Below the pieces are notes generated by a model. It had not been told where the DNA came from, ran no database searches, and saw only the letters and a program-made list of their open reading frames with translations. A program made the translations under genes and the position numbers. 64,000 bases of DNA from Opisthorchis felineus (taxonomy: Eukaryota > Platyhelminthes > Trematoda > Opisthorchiida > Opisthorchiidae): contig SJOL01008920.1 in the NCBI GenBank assembly GCA_004794785.1, forward strand, positions 1 through 64,000, written 5' to 3'. Shown here piece after piece: positions 42,801 through 46,879 of the stretch. Each line of letters starts with the position of its first letter. Positions within the stretch are counted from its first letter, which is position 1.

Positions 42801-44617
42801 CTAAGCTGAATGGTATCCGAGTCATAGAAATCCGAACCTAATCAGTGTTTGCCTTCACAGCGGATCATGGAGGTGTTAACGAGTAAACAGATTTAGAACA
42901 GGCTATATCACTGTTTGTCGTCCAATCCGTTGGATGTTAACTTGTATTCGAGCGTTGGTATCCAACAGTTGTAGGTCGCAATAAGTTGCTCGTGCTGTTT
43001 ATTCTGGTTAAGACTCAATGTAGCTAATGGCACTGAAGTAAACCTGTTTCCACGATCTGCAGACAATAGACACGTGATGCGAATCTCGATGATTGCGGAA
43101 TTTATACAAAGTTCTTCTCGGACGGTTGCTGTCCAATTTCTACTTCCCGATGGTACTCTGTTTGCGAGGTATACACAGGTCAAGTGATTGAATGTTGGCC
43201 CGTCATTGACTTGATTCGGGGCGAGATGGCTCAGTGGTTAGAACGCGAATTTACTGACCGGAAGGTCCGTGGTTCGAACCCAACCTCCGCCTTTCGACTT
43301 CCCCTGTCTAGGCTTGGGCAACCTCGGAGTATCCCAGTCCTCGTGTTTCCTTTGGATGGCATGGCAGCTAGGCTCCGAAAGGGTGTTACAGCTGAACGAT
43401 TATCTTATTATCTTATTCATCATTGACTTTGACCGGTCACTTACGAGTCCATATATAGATGATTTTCTAATCCAAACATCGCTTGGTAGACTTTTTCTCA
43501 CTGCCAGCCAAGGGTCACTCTGTTAGGATTGGACTGTAAATACTAACGCCGTTCCCTTGTTTAAATTCCAACTTTCGATCGCCGTTCATTCGGTTCTGGT
43601 TATTTGGATAAATCTCTCACGTCGGGTTTCATTATTCGAGCACATTTTTATTTGATACTTTCATTTGGCACTGACGATGACTTTCACACCTGTTGACGGT
43701 CGACAGATAGAATTACAACCATCCTGTTTTTCCAAGCATACCTTCCGCAATCGCCTCAGATGCCAGATGCATGCCAAATGTGTCGACTTCTAAACATTCT
43801 CAGCAGGCTTACAAGTGGGAAAACCGCGGCAAAACTATATGACGACCGTTACTTTCGACGGTAGACTTTTCCGCAGAGGACCATGGTTAGGAATCTCATA
43901 TATTCTACTTGGAAACTACTTGTAATCCAAAGAATTCTATCCAAAAGGTATGGCTACCATGAATTGTCCTTAGCGCTTTGACAGAAGCTGATTTCTACGG
44001 GTCATGTTGTGATGGGGTAGTCCTTCGAATGAGTATCAACAAAAGGAGTGAAAGGACACTGTCGGTCATAGGCAAACCAGAAGATGAACCTAGAAACCGA
44101 ACAAATGCTGGTTCGAAAACTCTAACAGCAAAGAACATCATCACGCGGCTCTGTACTGCAGCCAACCTGGTGGAGAAAGTCGGGAGCGAATGCATGTACA
44201 CCACAATCTAACATTCTGATGGTCAGCAGGTCCTGGAGTCAAATCTGTTAACCAACCGGAATACAGCGAGTGCACAGCACACATGTTGCAGTAACGATGG
44301 TAATTTCGACCATTTCAGATGGGTTGACCATGGGTCTCGTCCGAACTGAGCAGGGTCATTTTGTTCACACTGGGTAGTGTACTCGTGTCCAGTTCGGTGG
44401 TCGAAAGCTCTAGTTCGGCATGGCTCTGGGGATAGTGCCTGCTTCATTTTCCGTGCTTTTTAACCCAGGATAGTAACTGCTACTTAAATTTCATTGGGAC
44501 CAGGCGTTCGTTTAACCACTGAGATTTTTCCAACCTAACCTATCCATCTTACTCTTTCCACTTTAGCAACCCCCACACCCCGCGAAATGGGTGCGTTTTC
44601 GACCCCAGCGGTCGTAG
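719..44617 (+). CDS. BLTP2: BLTP2/KIAA0100/hobbit-like bridge-like lipid transfer protein, 5'-partial, 31 exons
   Basis: Gene-level entry; exons are listed separately. BLTP2 belongs to the repeating beta-groove (RBG/VPS13-like) family, rod-shaped proteins thought to conduct phospholipids between the ER and plasma membrane; the fly orthologue is hobbit. The exons all fit GT-AG (one GC-AG) borders with matching phases and add up to 5,718 nt, 1,905 residues plus stop. Order of landmarks: LRDYP (E3), [14 protein letters not shown] (E4), GFWDK-type [12 protein letters not shown] (E5), DSYRHFR (E8), VARPIRRG (E9), LEVAYW (E10), SLKRNLS (E12), MQYYAT (E15), [13 protein letters not shown] (E16), LLHHTLNI (E17), [11 protein letters not shown] (E18), coiled coil (E19-20), ARWRMTE.DGQIG (E22), VGGLSVKE (E23), [13 protein letters not shown] (E24), [14 protein letters not shown] (E28), [11 protein letters not shown] (E29). 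These match the order in human KIAA0100 as I know it. The first exons, including the N-terminal chorein-like end and signal anchor, lie upstream of the window. The last exon is provisional. Confidence in family is very high; individual borders were placed by eye. Confidence 0.93.
866..945 (+). repeat. Foldback-family fragment
   Basis: Carries the family signature ctgtttgccgagcttggcaatt, then cgcttcac and gacgtcatcagcgcgc. One arm only. In the intron after BLTP2 exon 1. Confidence 0.6.
1886..2096 (+). CDS. BLTP2: BLTP2 exon 2
   Basis: Acceptor ccactcttcccag, donor tgtag|gtgagt; phase 1 in, phase 2 out. Encodes residues about 29-98 of the reconstructed fragment: a charged helical start ([16 protein letters not shown]) then [13 protein letters not shown] and a [13 protein letters not shown] end, the beta-strand plus helix pattern of an RBG repeat, comparable with the KIAA0100 stretch before its LRDYP motif. 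Confidence 0.8.
3246..3421 (+). CDS. BLTP2: BLTP2 exon 3 (LRDYP motif)
   Basis: Acceptor ttctattattttag, donor caag|gttagt; phase 2 in (AG+C = Ser), phase 1 out. Contains [11 protein letters not shown] and [11 protein letters not shown], the counterpart of the conserved LRDYP...L.G...GAE segment of KIAA0100 and Fmp27-type proteins. The open frame extends 5' of the acceptor, but only this border fits the phase of E2. Confidence 0.9.
3422..7089 (+). other. BLTP2 intron, 3.7 kb
   Basis: Intron between exons 3 and 4. Apart from the SINE near its start, nothing recognised. ORFs up to about 100 codons occur on both strands, none with splice signals in phase or family resemblance. Confidence 0.8.
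3782..3974 (+). repeat. tRNA-derived SINE copy 1
   Basis: tRNA-like head with an A-box-like tggctcagtgg and a perfect B box (GGTTCGAACCC at 3830-3840), followed by a tRNA-unrelated body and an ATTTTATTTT tail. About 190 nt. Pol III promoter elements look intact. Accidental translation gives [20 protein letters not shown], a string I associate with opisthorchiid gene predictions. Lies in the intron after exon 3, same strand as BLTP2. Confidence 0.85.
7090..7188 (+). CDS. BLTP2: BLTP2 exon 4 ([12 protein letters not shown])
   Basis: Acceptor tatttgtttcag, donor cgcag|gtaggt; phase 1 in and out. The 33 residues read [20 protein letters not shown], closely matching the KIAA0100 segment with ERS..PLKFYHDF. 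The exon is too short to show as a long ORF and was found by reading between neighbours. Confidence 0.92.
7719..7925 (+). mobile_element. LINE 3'-end fragment, same family
   Basis: From ccttccaggataggcccacg onward it parallels 41618-41830: degenerate end of the RT frame (tgcttggctagagacaccgaa), gactgaccgatgtcagtag around the stop, then ctgtcagtttctatccagat and ggaggtgtaggcac of the 3' UTR. Frameshifted and truncated before the palindrome. Confidence 0.75.
8365..8634 (+). CDS. BLTP2: BLTP2 exon 5 (Fmp27/GFWDK domain core)
   Basis: Acceptor gaccgaacatag, donor acag|gtaagt; phase 1 in (G+AC = Asp) and out. Contains [12 protein letters not shown], then [15 protein letters not shown], then [16 protein letters not shown]. 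The WWDK/R-x-R-x3-HGR block is the hallmark of the Fmp27 GFWDK domain, and the DPYN.TE...W.WS block follows it in KIAA0100. A stop 11 nt upstream of the acceptor excludes a longer exon in this frame. Confidence 0.95.
9067..9137. repeat. Short foldback element
   Basis: Inverted arms: ttgatcagttgactgttgat at the left and atcaatagccacctgatcaa at the right, with gtt..ccgagcctgg between. Compact version of the family with the central part of the arms deleted. Confidence 0.6.
9788..9958. repeat. Foldback element with imperfect 80-nt arms
   Basis: Left arm ggatcaagtgactgttgatc, ctgttcgctgagct, cttgcaaacgttccgtcaac and gcatcatcagtgc; the right arm is its imperfect complement (gatgcccc, gacgaaacgtttacaag, ccacctgatcc). 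The centre is ctcgc. Reads as a hairpin of two diverged arms. Confidence 0.75.
10500..11075. repeat. Diverged copies of the A/B repeat
   Basis: B-like blocks at 10590-10650 (gcccactaccggttttgccc) and 10866-10920 (gtccacgaccggtctggcct), then an A-like unit at 10962-11070 (gcagcacattcagttgaaga, aacgagagattcagcttgga, ttgtaaatgcgg). More diverged than the 38-kb copy. Confidence 0.65.
11529..11646 (-). repeat. tRNA-derived SINE copy, tRNA head missing
   Basis: Minus-strand body and 3' end of the same SINE (contains the complement of ctgtctaggcttgggcaa and of cagctgaacgatt). The homology stops at gtcgagac, just before where the B box would be, so the Pol III promoter is absent. Confidence 0.75.
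13313..13418 (+). CDS. BLTP2: BLTP2 exon 6
   Basis: Acceptor gtgttaattttag, donor gagctt|gtaact (weak); phase 1 in, phase 2 out. Encodes [18 protein letters not shown] and [14 protein letters not shown], filling the position of the KIAA0100 stretch with T.SKYDD..FLHLP. The frame is open upstream, but including that would add about 26 residues with no counterpart. The donor is the least certain border in the gene, chosen because only it gives the phase needed by E7. Confidence 0.7.
13428..13515 (+). mobile_element. LINE 3'-tail relic next to BLTP2 exon 6
   Basis: Only the last part of the LINE 3' UTR: tacggcagtgaag, the palindrome at 13454-13473 with one change, ttgttgctgtct-like sequence and a GATGATGATGTT tail. 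Begins within about 15 nt of the exon 6 donor, so the insertion lies almost on a splice site. Confidence 0.65.
13734..13830 (+). CDS. BLTP2: BLTP2 exon 7 (LDHHAV)
   Basis: Acceptor ctccttccaaaatag, donor acaaat|gtaggt; phase 2 in, phase 0 out. Reads [18 protein letters not shown], matching the L.WL.HG.P.DHH.V block of human KIAA0100, then ends in a linker (LAEMGITN) at the same place where the human protein runs into LHDSYR. Confidence 0.85.
14405..14542 (+). CDS. BLTP2: BLTP2 exon 8 (DSYRHFR ... YTSILKF)
   Basis: Acceptor ttcatgccattctag, donor cttcga|gtaagt; phase 0 in and out, 46 codons. [16 protein letters not shown] followed by [15 protein letters not shown] matches HDSYR.FRSE.L.LSIRM ... 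LLYSSTLRW of KIAA0100. Two longer ORFs in other frames overlap and are shadows. Confidence 0.93.
14633..14724 (+). CDS. BLTP2: BLTP2 exon 9 (VARPIRRG)
   Basis: Acceptor cctccgcccacag, donor ttgca|gtaagt; phase 0 in, phase 2 out. [17 protein letters not shown] corresponds to the TSVTRPI.RGKLF segment of KIAA0100; a basic linker follows. Confidence 0.93.
15270..15639 (+). CDS. BLTP2: BLTP2 exon 10 (PHLEVAYW...)
   Basis: Acceptor ggttcacaatag, donor attcgt|gtgagt; phase 2 in (CA+G = Gln), phase 0 out; 124 residues. [20 protein letters not shown] parallels FPQLQVHYWASFAQQRGI of the human protein, and the later [21 protein letters not shown] parallels its RRLISDWSVTQM.SDLS segment. Predominantly alternating hydrophobic beta-strand pattern, as expected for a lipid groove. 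Confidence 0.95.
17716..18036 (+). CDS. BLTP2: BLTP2 exon 11 (acidic/Ser-Thr insert)
   Basis: Acceptor cgccctcactttcag, donor cgtcag|gtgtac; phase 0 in and out, 107 codons. Starts VDPLLNQTG, resembling the LDPLVTKT segment of KIAA0100, then a low-complexity acidic and Ser/Thr/Pro-rich stretch, ending LTHENVRQ, which joins to the next exon at the spot of the human HQLHLVDLRASW. An earlier donor (attccag|gtaggc at 17888) exists but would break phase with E12. The 241-aa open frame here extends 5' into intron and that part is not coding. Confidence 0.8.
18450..18650 (-). mobile_element. Penelope-like element 3' remnant
   Basis: Minus-strand translation contains [20 protein letters not shown], matching [13 protein letters not shown] just after the GIY-YIG part of the plus-strand Penelope fragment at 36.6 kb. 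No catalytic part remains. Confidence 0.5.
18870..19290 (+). mobile_element. Penelope-like element, GIY-YIG endonuclease fragment
   Basis: In a stop-interrupted frame: [16 protein letters not shown] followed by a shifted ...Q.STKRG and later [17 protein letters not shown] residues, the CxxC plus Y.I start of the Penelope GIY-YIG domain (zinc-finger-like VYKI.C.DC..VYIGQT). Several stops and a damaged second half. Same family as the minus-strand copy at 32.6-33.8 kb, whose 3' half aligns. Confidence 0.75.
19937..20106 (-). repeat. tRNA-derived SINE copy, diverged, internal deletion
   Basis: Minus-strand copy with body, a B-box remnant (ggttgggttcgag on the plus strand) and an A-box end (accactaagctatcc), but the segment between the two boxes is shortened. 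Body is several per cent diverged from the other copies. Confidence 0.75.
21181..21392 (+). CDS. BLTP2: BLTP2 exon 12 (LKRNLS)
   Basis: Acceptor tctcttttcgtag, donor cttagg|gtaagt; phase 0 in, phase 2 out. [20 protein letters not shown] and [18 protein letters not shown] match the LHLVDLRASWTTTNRDIAF...KKAAVLKRNLSTEALKGL stretch of KIAA0100, one of the best conserved parts. Confidence 0.96.
21479..21872 (+). CDS. BLTP2: BLTP2 exon 13 (Ser-rich linker, [10 protein letters not shown])
   Basis: Acceptor ttttttccatcag, donor gaggag|gtaggt; phase 2 in, phase 0 out; 132 residues. About 105 residues of Ser/Asn/Glu-rich, probably disordered sequence precede [20 protein letters not shown], which parallels MLQKLIEETDRFVVFTEEE of KIAA0100. 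The linker is longer than the human one. Confidence 0.93.
22174..22367 (+). repeat. tRNA-derived SINE copy with TTATTA tail
   Basis: Full-length plus-strand copy: A-box-like atggctcagtggtta, B box ggttcgaaccc, shared body, ending in cagctgaacgattgttatta and a TTATT/TTTATT tail. A foldback-family fragment begins about 80 nt downstream. Confidence 0.85.
22452..22500 (+). repeat. Foldback-family single arm
   Basis: ttgatcaggtggctgttgat then ctgttcgccgagcttggcga, the terminal part of an arm, just downstream of a SINE. The remainder is missing. Confidence 0.6.
23117..23221 (+). CDS. BLTP2: BLTP2 exon 14
   Basis: Acceptor tttcatccatag, donor agccaa|gtaggt; phase 0 in and out, 35 codons. [20 protein letters not shown] then ELLNSQ matches the [26 protein letters not shown] segment of KIAA0100. 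Found by reading between exons. Confidence 0.93.
23307..23474 (+). CDS. BLTP2: BLTP2 exon 15 (VTAARA...MQYYAT)
   Basis: Acceptor attactccatcag, donor ggtcag|gtgagt; phase 0 in and out, 56 codons. [16 protein letters not shown] and [12 protein letters not shown] parallel TEGCVIVSAAKAQLL and LLDGMQYFATTE in KIAA0100. The intron to exon 14 is only 85 nt. Confidence 0.96.
23579..23917 (+). CDS. BLTP2: BLTP2 exon 16 ([13 protein letters not shown])
   Basis: Acceptor atacttttctcag, donor ccactg|gtgagt; phase 0 in and out, 113 codons. LWLST..., then [11 protein letters not shown], then [20 protein letters not shown] match LWLEV, QAVGGMVTTT and [20 protein letters not shown] of KIAA0100. Confidence 0.96.
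25181..25270 (+). CDS. BLTP2: BLTP2 exon 17 ([13 protein letters not shown])
   Basis: Acceptor gttctgcccacag, donor aattcg|gtaagt; phase 0 in and out, 30 codons. [20 protein letters not shown] corresponds to [20 protein letters not shown] of KIAA0100. Confidence 0.96.
25636..25893. repeat. Near-perfect foldback (MITE-like) element with 12-bp flanking duplication
   Basis: Arms 25678-25762 and 25806-25893 are reverse complements with about three mismatches in 86. The short spacer ends in a further palindrome (gtggttgtgcacaaccac). agtgaagaaagt occurs immediately before the element (25624-25635) and immediately after it (25894-25905), as expected of a target-site duplication. The left end has about 42 extra nt beginning tttctgcagagg. 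No ORF. In the BLTP2 intron between exons 17 and 18. Confidence 0.85.
26221..26286 (+). CDS. BLTP2: BLTP2 exon 18 ([11 protein letters not shown])
   Basis: Acceptor tctttaccttgcag, donor cgaaag|gtgagt; a 66-nt exon of 22 codons, phase 0 both sides. [20 protein letters not shown] matches AMILDIVNNLLLHVEPKRK of KIAA0100. Too short for an ORF search but unmistakable. Confidence 0.97.
27523..27806 (+). CDS. BLTP2: BLTP2 exon 19 (coiled-coil part 1)
   Basis: Acceptor ttattatcatatag, donor gcccg|gtacgt; phase 0 in, phase 2 out. Reads as continuous charged helix ([20 protein letters not shown]) with heptad-like hydrophobics, the equivalent of the human coiled coil after the IVNNLLLHVEP block. The open frame continues past the donor into a TTATTA microsatellite, which is intronic. 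Confidence 0.88.
28186..28275 (+). repeat. Foldback-family single arm
   Basis: ttaatcaggttgatgttgac, ctgttcgccgagcttggcaa, ttgcaaacgtttcggcacca and gacatcatcagtgcgc: a whole arm without its partner. Confidence 0.7.
28937..29151 (+). CDS. BLTP2: BLTP2 exon 20 (coiled-coil part 2)
   Basis: Acceptor tttcttctctag, donor cggaaag|gtctgt; phase 2 in (CG+A = Arg), phase 1 out. [20 protein letters not shown] and [18 protein letters not shown] continue the helix, followed by a Ser/Thr-rich tail not seen in the human protein. The donor is non-optimal but phase-compatible. Confidence 0.85.
29566..29786 (+). CDS. BLTP2: BLTP2 exon 21 (linker, VRRNE)
   Basis: Acceptor catcgttcattag, donor aatgag|gtaagt; phase 1 in, phase 0 out. 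Ser/Gly-rich linker ending AEIVRRNE, which aligns with the VVRRTE that starts the C-terminal conserved domain of KIAA0100. Confidence 0.9.
29866..30045 (+). CDS. BLTP2: BLTP2 exon 22 (ARWRMTE.DGQIG)
   Basis: Acceptor ttctcctattaag, donor tataag|gttagt; phase 0 both sides, 60 codons. [20 protein letters not shown] and the later [20 protein letters not shown] match ARWRLTEEDGQLGIAELEL and [20 protein letters not shown] of KIAA0100. The preceding intron is only 79 nt. Confidence 0.97.
30172..30312 (+). CDS. BLTP2: BLTP2 exon 23 (VGGLSVKE)
   Basis: Acceptor ttgttcaactttttag, donor ctacag|gtaatc; phase 0 both sides, 47 codons. [20 protein letters not shown] matches [20 protein letters not shown] of KIAA0100, ending MVLQ where the human has LTIQ. 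Confidence 0.97.
30681..30862. repeat. Foldback-family element with short terminal inverted repeats
   Basis: Begins tgctggtagctcagg and ends with its complement (gactgagctaccaaca). Inside are gtcgaattgttcactgacgt, tcatcaccagtcg and gtcgtcagtgc, the family signature. The inner arms are poorly paired here. A ggttcgaacc box lies just upstream (30649-30658). Confidence 0.65.
31147..31252 (+). CDS. BLTP2: BLTP2 exon 24 ([13 protein letters not shown])
   Basis: Acceptor ttttcccgctcaaccag, donor cgctg|gtaggc; phase 0 in, phase 1 out. [20 protein letters not shown] matches [20 protein letters not shown], and the exon ends in VTTAG like the human KLVTTG. Confidence 0.97.
32560..33810 (-). mobile_element. 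Penelope-like element, RT plus linker, decayed
   Basis: Minus strand, 5' to 3': [10 protein letters not shown] (33.7 kb), then [20 protein letters not shown] (complement of about 33451-33547), the RT motif 4 region of Penelope elements, then the frame at 33263-32820 with [20 protein letters not shown], the post-RT linker. GIY-YIG sequences follow with many stops (complement of 32640-32820). Penelope-like elements are known in flukes (Cercyon in schistosomes). Inactive: frameshifts and stops throughout. Antisense to BLTP2 within the intron between exons 24 and 25. Confidence 0.85.
34514..34621 (+). CDS. BLTP2: BLTP2 exon 25 (Ser/Thr-rich linker)
   Basis: Acceptor tctctgatttcag, donor ctcacca|gtaagt; phase 1 in (G+AG = Glu) and out. 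Encodes a low-complexity [19 protein letters not shown] type linker with no direct human counterpart. Kept on splice signals and exact phase with both neighbours. Confidence 0.7.
34827..35151 (+). CDS. BLTP2: BLTP2 exon 26 (Gly/Arg-rich then Ser-rich linker)
   Basis: Acceptor acttttcccaatatag, donor ttcgcag|gtacga; phase 1 in (A+AA = Lys), phase 2 out; 108 residues. [20 protein letters not shown] opens, a Ser/Thr stretch follows, and [14 protein letters not shown] closes, near the human GVRRSFRKSPE. An upstream acceptor at 34761 is in the wrong phase. Confidence 0.8.
35252..35561 (+). CDS. BLTP2: BLTP2 exon 27 (linker, DLVDYRS)
   Basis: Acceptor gttttcccttataag, donor atgcga|gtgagt; phase 2 in (AG+A = Arg), phase 0 out; 104 codons. 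Starts [20 protein letters not shown], becomes Ser/Leu-rich, and ends [20 protein letters not shown] plus VMR, which replaces the short human VDDIDKMK stretch before the ERA...NN block. Confidence 0.8.
35800..36690 (+). mobile_element. Penelope-like element 3' half, second family
   Basis: Plus strand, stop-interrupted: LPFLDVL...[10 protein letters not shown] (end of RT), then [20 protein letters not shown] (frame 35997-36362), [20 protein letters not shown] leading to the GIY-YIG start, and [15 protein letters not shown] at the end. The Cys and YIG residues are mostly lost. Same strand as BLTP2, in the intron between exons 27 and 28. The 242-aa open frame on the opposite strand is a shadow. 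Confidence 0.8.
37000..37140. repeat. Dispersed repeat, copy 1
   Basis: ctgaacagctgtttcatcct, gagaatcaccaacagtgcg, then aaacccgcaaccttccgacc. Same order as the copy at 39.0 kb. Probably a second tRNA-headed element on the minus strand, but the B box is degraded here. Confidence 0.55.
37851..38274. repeat. Duplicated 115-bp unit flanking a central block (A-B-A)
   Basis: Units 37851-37965 and 38160-38274 are nearly identical (gcctggtgcagcacattcag ... aaatgagtgtatttcttga). The block between them (gatgagccccaaaaagggcg ... ggtcgtgggctgtcgaag) is also present at 10.87 kb but in inverted orientation relative to the unit. The second copy reads ccaggtaagt, a consensus splice donor, where the first has ccaggagagt. 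Open reading of the unit gives [20 protein letters not shown], which I recall as a common string in opisthorchiid predictions. Ends 21 nt before BLTP2 exon 28. Confidence 0.8.
38296..38367 (+). CDS. BLTP2: BLTP2 exon 28 ([14 protein letters not shown]), followed by a GC donor
   Basis: Acceptor gtactttttttag; phase 0 both sides, 24 codons. [20 protein letters not shown] matches [20 protein letters not shown] of KIAA0100. The donor reads tataag|gcaagt: GC rather than GT, in the classic strong context of GC-AG introns. Reading on would hit a stop a little further. Confidence 0.96.
38985..39120. repeat. Dispersed repeat, copy 2, with a B box
   Basis: gtgcagctgtttcattcttg, ggaatcatcagcaatgcgga, then gaggttcgaacccgcgactt. 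Aligns with copy 1. The ggttcgaaccc palindrome serves as a possible Pol III B box. A partial third copy (ggctgttccatttctgtcgg) lies at 39380-39420. Confidence 0.55.
39619..39759 (+). CDS. BLTP2: BLTP2 exon 29 ([11 protein letters not shown])
   Basis: Acceptor cccttattcgttcag, donor aaagaa|gtgagt; phase 0 both sides, 47 codons. [20 protein letters not shown] and [20 protein letters not shown] match [20 protein letters not shown] and [19 protein letters not shown] of KIAA0100. Confidence 0.98.
40808..41910 (+). mobile_element. LINE (non-LTR retrotransposon) 3' fragment with RT C-terminus
   Basis: An open frame ends at 41692. From about 41085 it reads [40 protein letters not shown] and [20 protein letters not shown], then a [10 protein letters not shown] and [16 protein letters not shown] end: the C-terminal region after the polymerase core typical of flatworm endonuclease/RT elements. 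The polymerase catalytic (YADD-type) region and the endonuclease are missing, so it is a 5'-truncated dead copy. A 3' UTR follows with a 20-nt palindrome at 41877-41896 and a gatgatgatgg tail. It sits in the BLTP2 intron before exon 30. The part 40808-41080 is not recognisable. Confidence 0.85.
42385..42609 (+). CDS. BLTP2: BLTP2 exon 30 (VIKKKF ... [13 protein letters not shown])
   Basis: Acceptor cccgttgttgtag, donor cagcct|gtaagc; phase 0 both sides, 75 codons. [11 protein letters not shown] matches VIKEKLRLKS; a Ser/Thr-rich stretch follows; [19 protein letters not shown] matches EEEEKARLLIGLSVGDKNP. If the donor were not used, the frame would stop after 32 further codons of membrane-like sequence unlike any known BLTP2 tail. 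Confidence 0.92.
43218..43418 (+). repeat. tRNA-derived SINE copy, best preserved
   Basis: Head gcgagatggctcagtggtta, B box ggttcgaaccc at 43271-43281, full body, and a cttattatcttatt tail. Of the six copies this has the cleanest tRNA-like head. Lies between BLTP2 exon 30 and the provisional last exon. Confidence 0.87.
44567..44617 (+). CDS. BLTP2: BLTP2 terminal exon (provisional)
   Basis: Acceptor ttactctttccactttag with a strong pyrimidine tract; phase 0 in; reads 16 residues [16 protein letters not shown] then TAG. A short basic tail fits the human end (KKSIFGRRK). An ATTAAA lies 51 nt after the stop. A rival terminal exon after tgttgcccag at 42742 also reads open in phase 0 (32 residues) but is not basic and has no nearby poly(A) signal. 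Confidence 0.5.
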   Translation, partial: QPPHPAKWVRFRPQRS

Positions 44618-44668
44618 TTCCGCTGGGTTTTCGGATGGCATTATCCTTGTTGCTTTGACTTTGTAACC

Positions 44669-44674
44669 ATTAAA
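44669..44674 (+). promoter_or_regulatory. Putative polyadenylation signal ATTAAA for BLTP2
   Basis: ATTAAA, the commonest variant of AATAAA, placed 51 nt after the provisional stop codon and followed by a C-rich run and a GT-rich stretch (ccgtgtattgtatatt). Supports the terminal exon choice but is a frequent hexamer. Confidence 0.4.
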
Positions 44675-45594
44675 TTCCCTCCCGCCCCCCCCCCACCCAC
44701 CGTGTATTGTATATTTCCTAGATCTAATTCTTTACTTCTACTGTCTCTTGTTCGCTGTGAACCAAATGTGACGCTTTTTTAAATGCTCTATTTATCCTCC
44801 TATTCCCTTGTTCTACTAATTTTCTCAGTGAAGGGGACGGTGTATTTGCTAATCCGGAAGGTCTATCTGAGTTGCGTACAATGGAGGAGGTTGAGCACGC
44901 TATTTGAGTAGGGAGTAGTTTCGGAAATCCGATGCCCGTCCACCTTCAGCAGTCGTTTGTTCGTTGTTTTTGGATGAGACCGCTATTTCACACCTTTGAA
45001 AGGTTAATTTTAGTGAGGTGAAGACTTCATACTCCTCGGTTGGCGAAATCTCGCCAGAGATTTTCAGAGAGCTCAACCGAATAGTGCCTGTCGCTATTCA
45101 ACAACACTCCCGACACCTTGTTCAAGGTAGTCTTTGAGCTACGTTGATGGTTAATCTTGTCACCAAAGTCATGCAACACCGTAAATCAGTCGTAATAGGG
45201 CAATTACAGTCAAATTTGCCCGCACACTTGTTAAGCAGCTCTCCGTGGGAGAGATACCAAATTGTGCAAATCATTCCGAGCAGCAAGTCACGTTCTTCCT
45301 CTCGGAATAAAATGACGAGGCTAAGCGACAACGTCATGAAGAAAGCGCCTTCTGTGTTTTCAGCGATAAACCAAGGAGGATTCTTACATGGAGTTCCGAG
45401 CCAAACTCAACTTGGGTCTTGTTAAACAGATTGAGCGCCATATGGTGTATAGTATGGAAAGTTTAAAGTCAAAACACAGCGTTTTACGTTTCGGTTGCGG
45501 TGGGCAGCCTTCCTCAAGGATTTCTACAATTAATTGAATACGGGTCAAGTGCAGCGTTATTTGGGTCATTTCTTCTGCTGGTTTGCTCCTGAAA

Positions 45595-46300
45595 TCATTT
45601 GGCGTTCGGATGCGACCAGCATGTGTAGGTGTTTGTTAGCTGTGTGCACGTGTACGCGTGACTTAGTGTACTTAGACTGGGATGTGCCTCCGTTTGTTGT
45701 TGAGCTGGCTGTGATGCGTCATTGTTGAGATTCCTGCTTAAGCCCTGGACACTATGCCTACTAAGGTGTGCAAACCAGGTGGACGGAATGTTGTGTCCAT
45801 CACCACGGTTGACACAGTCCGTTTGTGTGTTGACCCCTAGTGCTTCAGCGCACGCCAATCCATGTGTACTTGAATACCGACTGGAGTATACATGCGCAAT
45901 CGAAGTCGATTTGATGGCTTGACTCAAGTTGGTGGAGTGCAGTGACTGAGTGGCGTTCAACTTTTTGAAGTTGATTAGATTTCGTGGAGCAAAAACGCGC
46001 ATGTCGTTTGTGTTCCGTAATTCGCATATGGGGTTGCCTGGCCTATGTATTTGGCTGGATATCCTGCACAGGTAATTTGGTAGACGCAGTTTGTTTGTGT
46101 GTTGTGTTTGTGTTTCGGTTTGATGGGGTCCTTATCCTTTAGAAGGTGTCGTTGTAAATTGTTATCAATTCGGAAGAGTGTTTTAGTATCCCGAAGTATC
46201 TTCCGAATGGCAGCTGAGTTGTCATTTCTATAGGGTATTCCCACGGTGACCACCGTGTTTTCGCCTCCATGTCTCACCTCTTGGTAAGGTTCTCCTCATT
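45595..46300 (-). mobile_element. Penelope-like element 3' fragment, third copy
   Basis: Minus strand: VTVGIPYRNDNSAAIRKILR, LFRIDNNLQRHLLKDKDPIK, TNCVYQITCAGYPAKYIGQA, the linker and the CVYxxxC...YIGQ core of the GIY-YIG domain, then in a shifted frame DFDCACILQSVFKYTWIGVR and ALGVNTQTDCVNRGDGHNIP, the usual C-terminal end. Two frame changes, so inactive. Lies in the spacer between the two genes. Confidence 0.8.
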
Positions 46301-46879
46301 TGTTTTTTACCCTTAAACTTTCCATAAGATTCTTACATCCATTCGAGGAAATGCGATAACTACAGAAAACCCAGAAAAGTGTCACTGATTCCCTAATTCG
46401 ACTGACGTGCATAACTTTTCACTTGCTCCACTTAATCACAGGCCAAAAATTGTAGGCACTTACAAGAATTTACGGTAAGACACGTTGGATGAACCATACA
46501 TAAAGTAAATCTAAGGACCTTGGTAAACCACTGTTTTTACTTCGGATACGAGCTAGAAAAAAGGCTTTAAATATACTCACAATGAGTGTGAGTGCTATCG
46601 TGACAGTCTTAGGGCTTGATAGCGAGCTGTCACATACTATCGCATTTCGGATCATTGGCATACCGAGTCATCTGGCAACATTCCAGGCCTGTGTAGCTGT
46701 CTTGCTGCATATTGGTGTTAACATTCTGGAACTCGTCGGAAGAAGATTGTCACTACTTCATCTGAGGATCTGTAGATCTAGTCGAAGAAGTAATACTGGA
46801 TAACTAACTCGTTCCTTCTTGAGGTCGTCTCAGTGTTCACCAATGTATCGCTCAAAGAGTCGACTGATTACGTTTGTGA

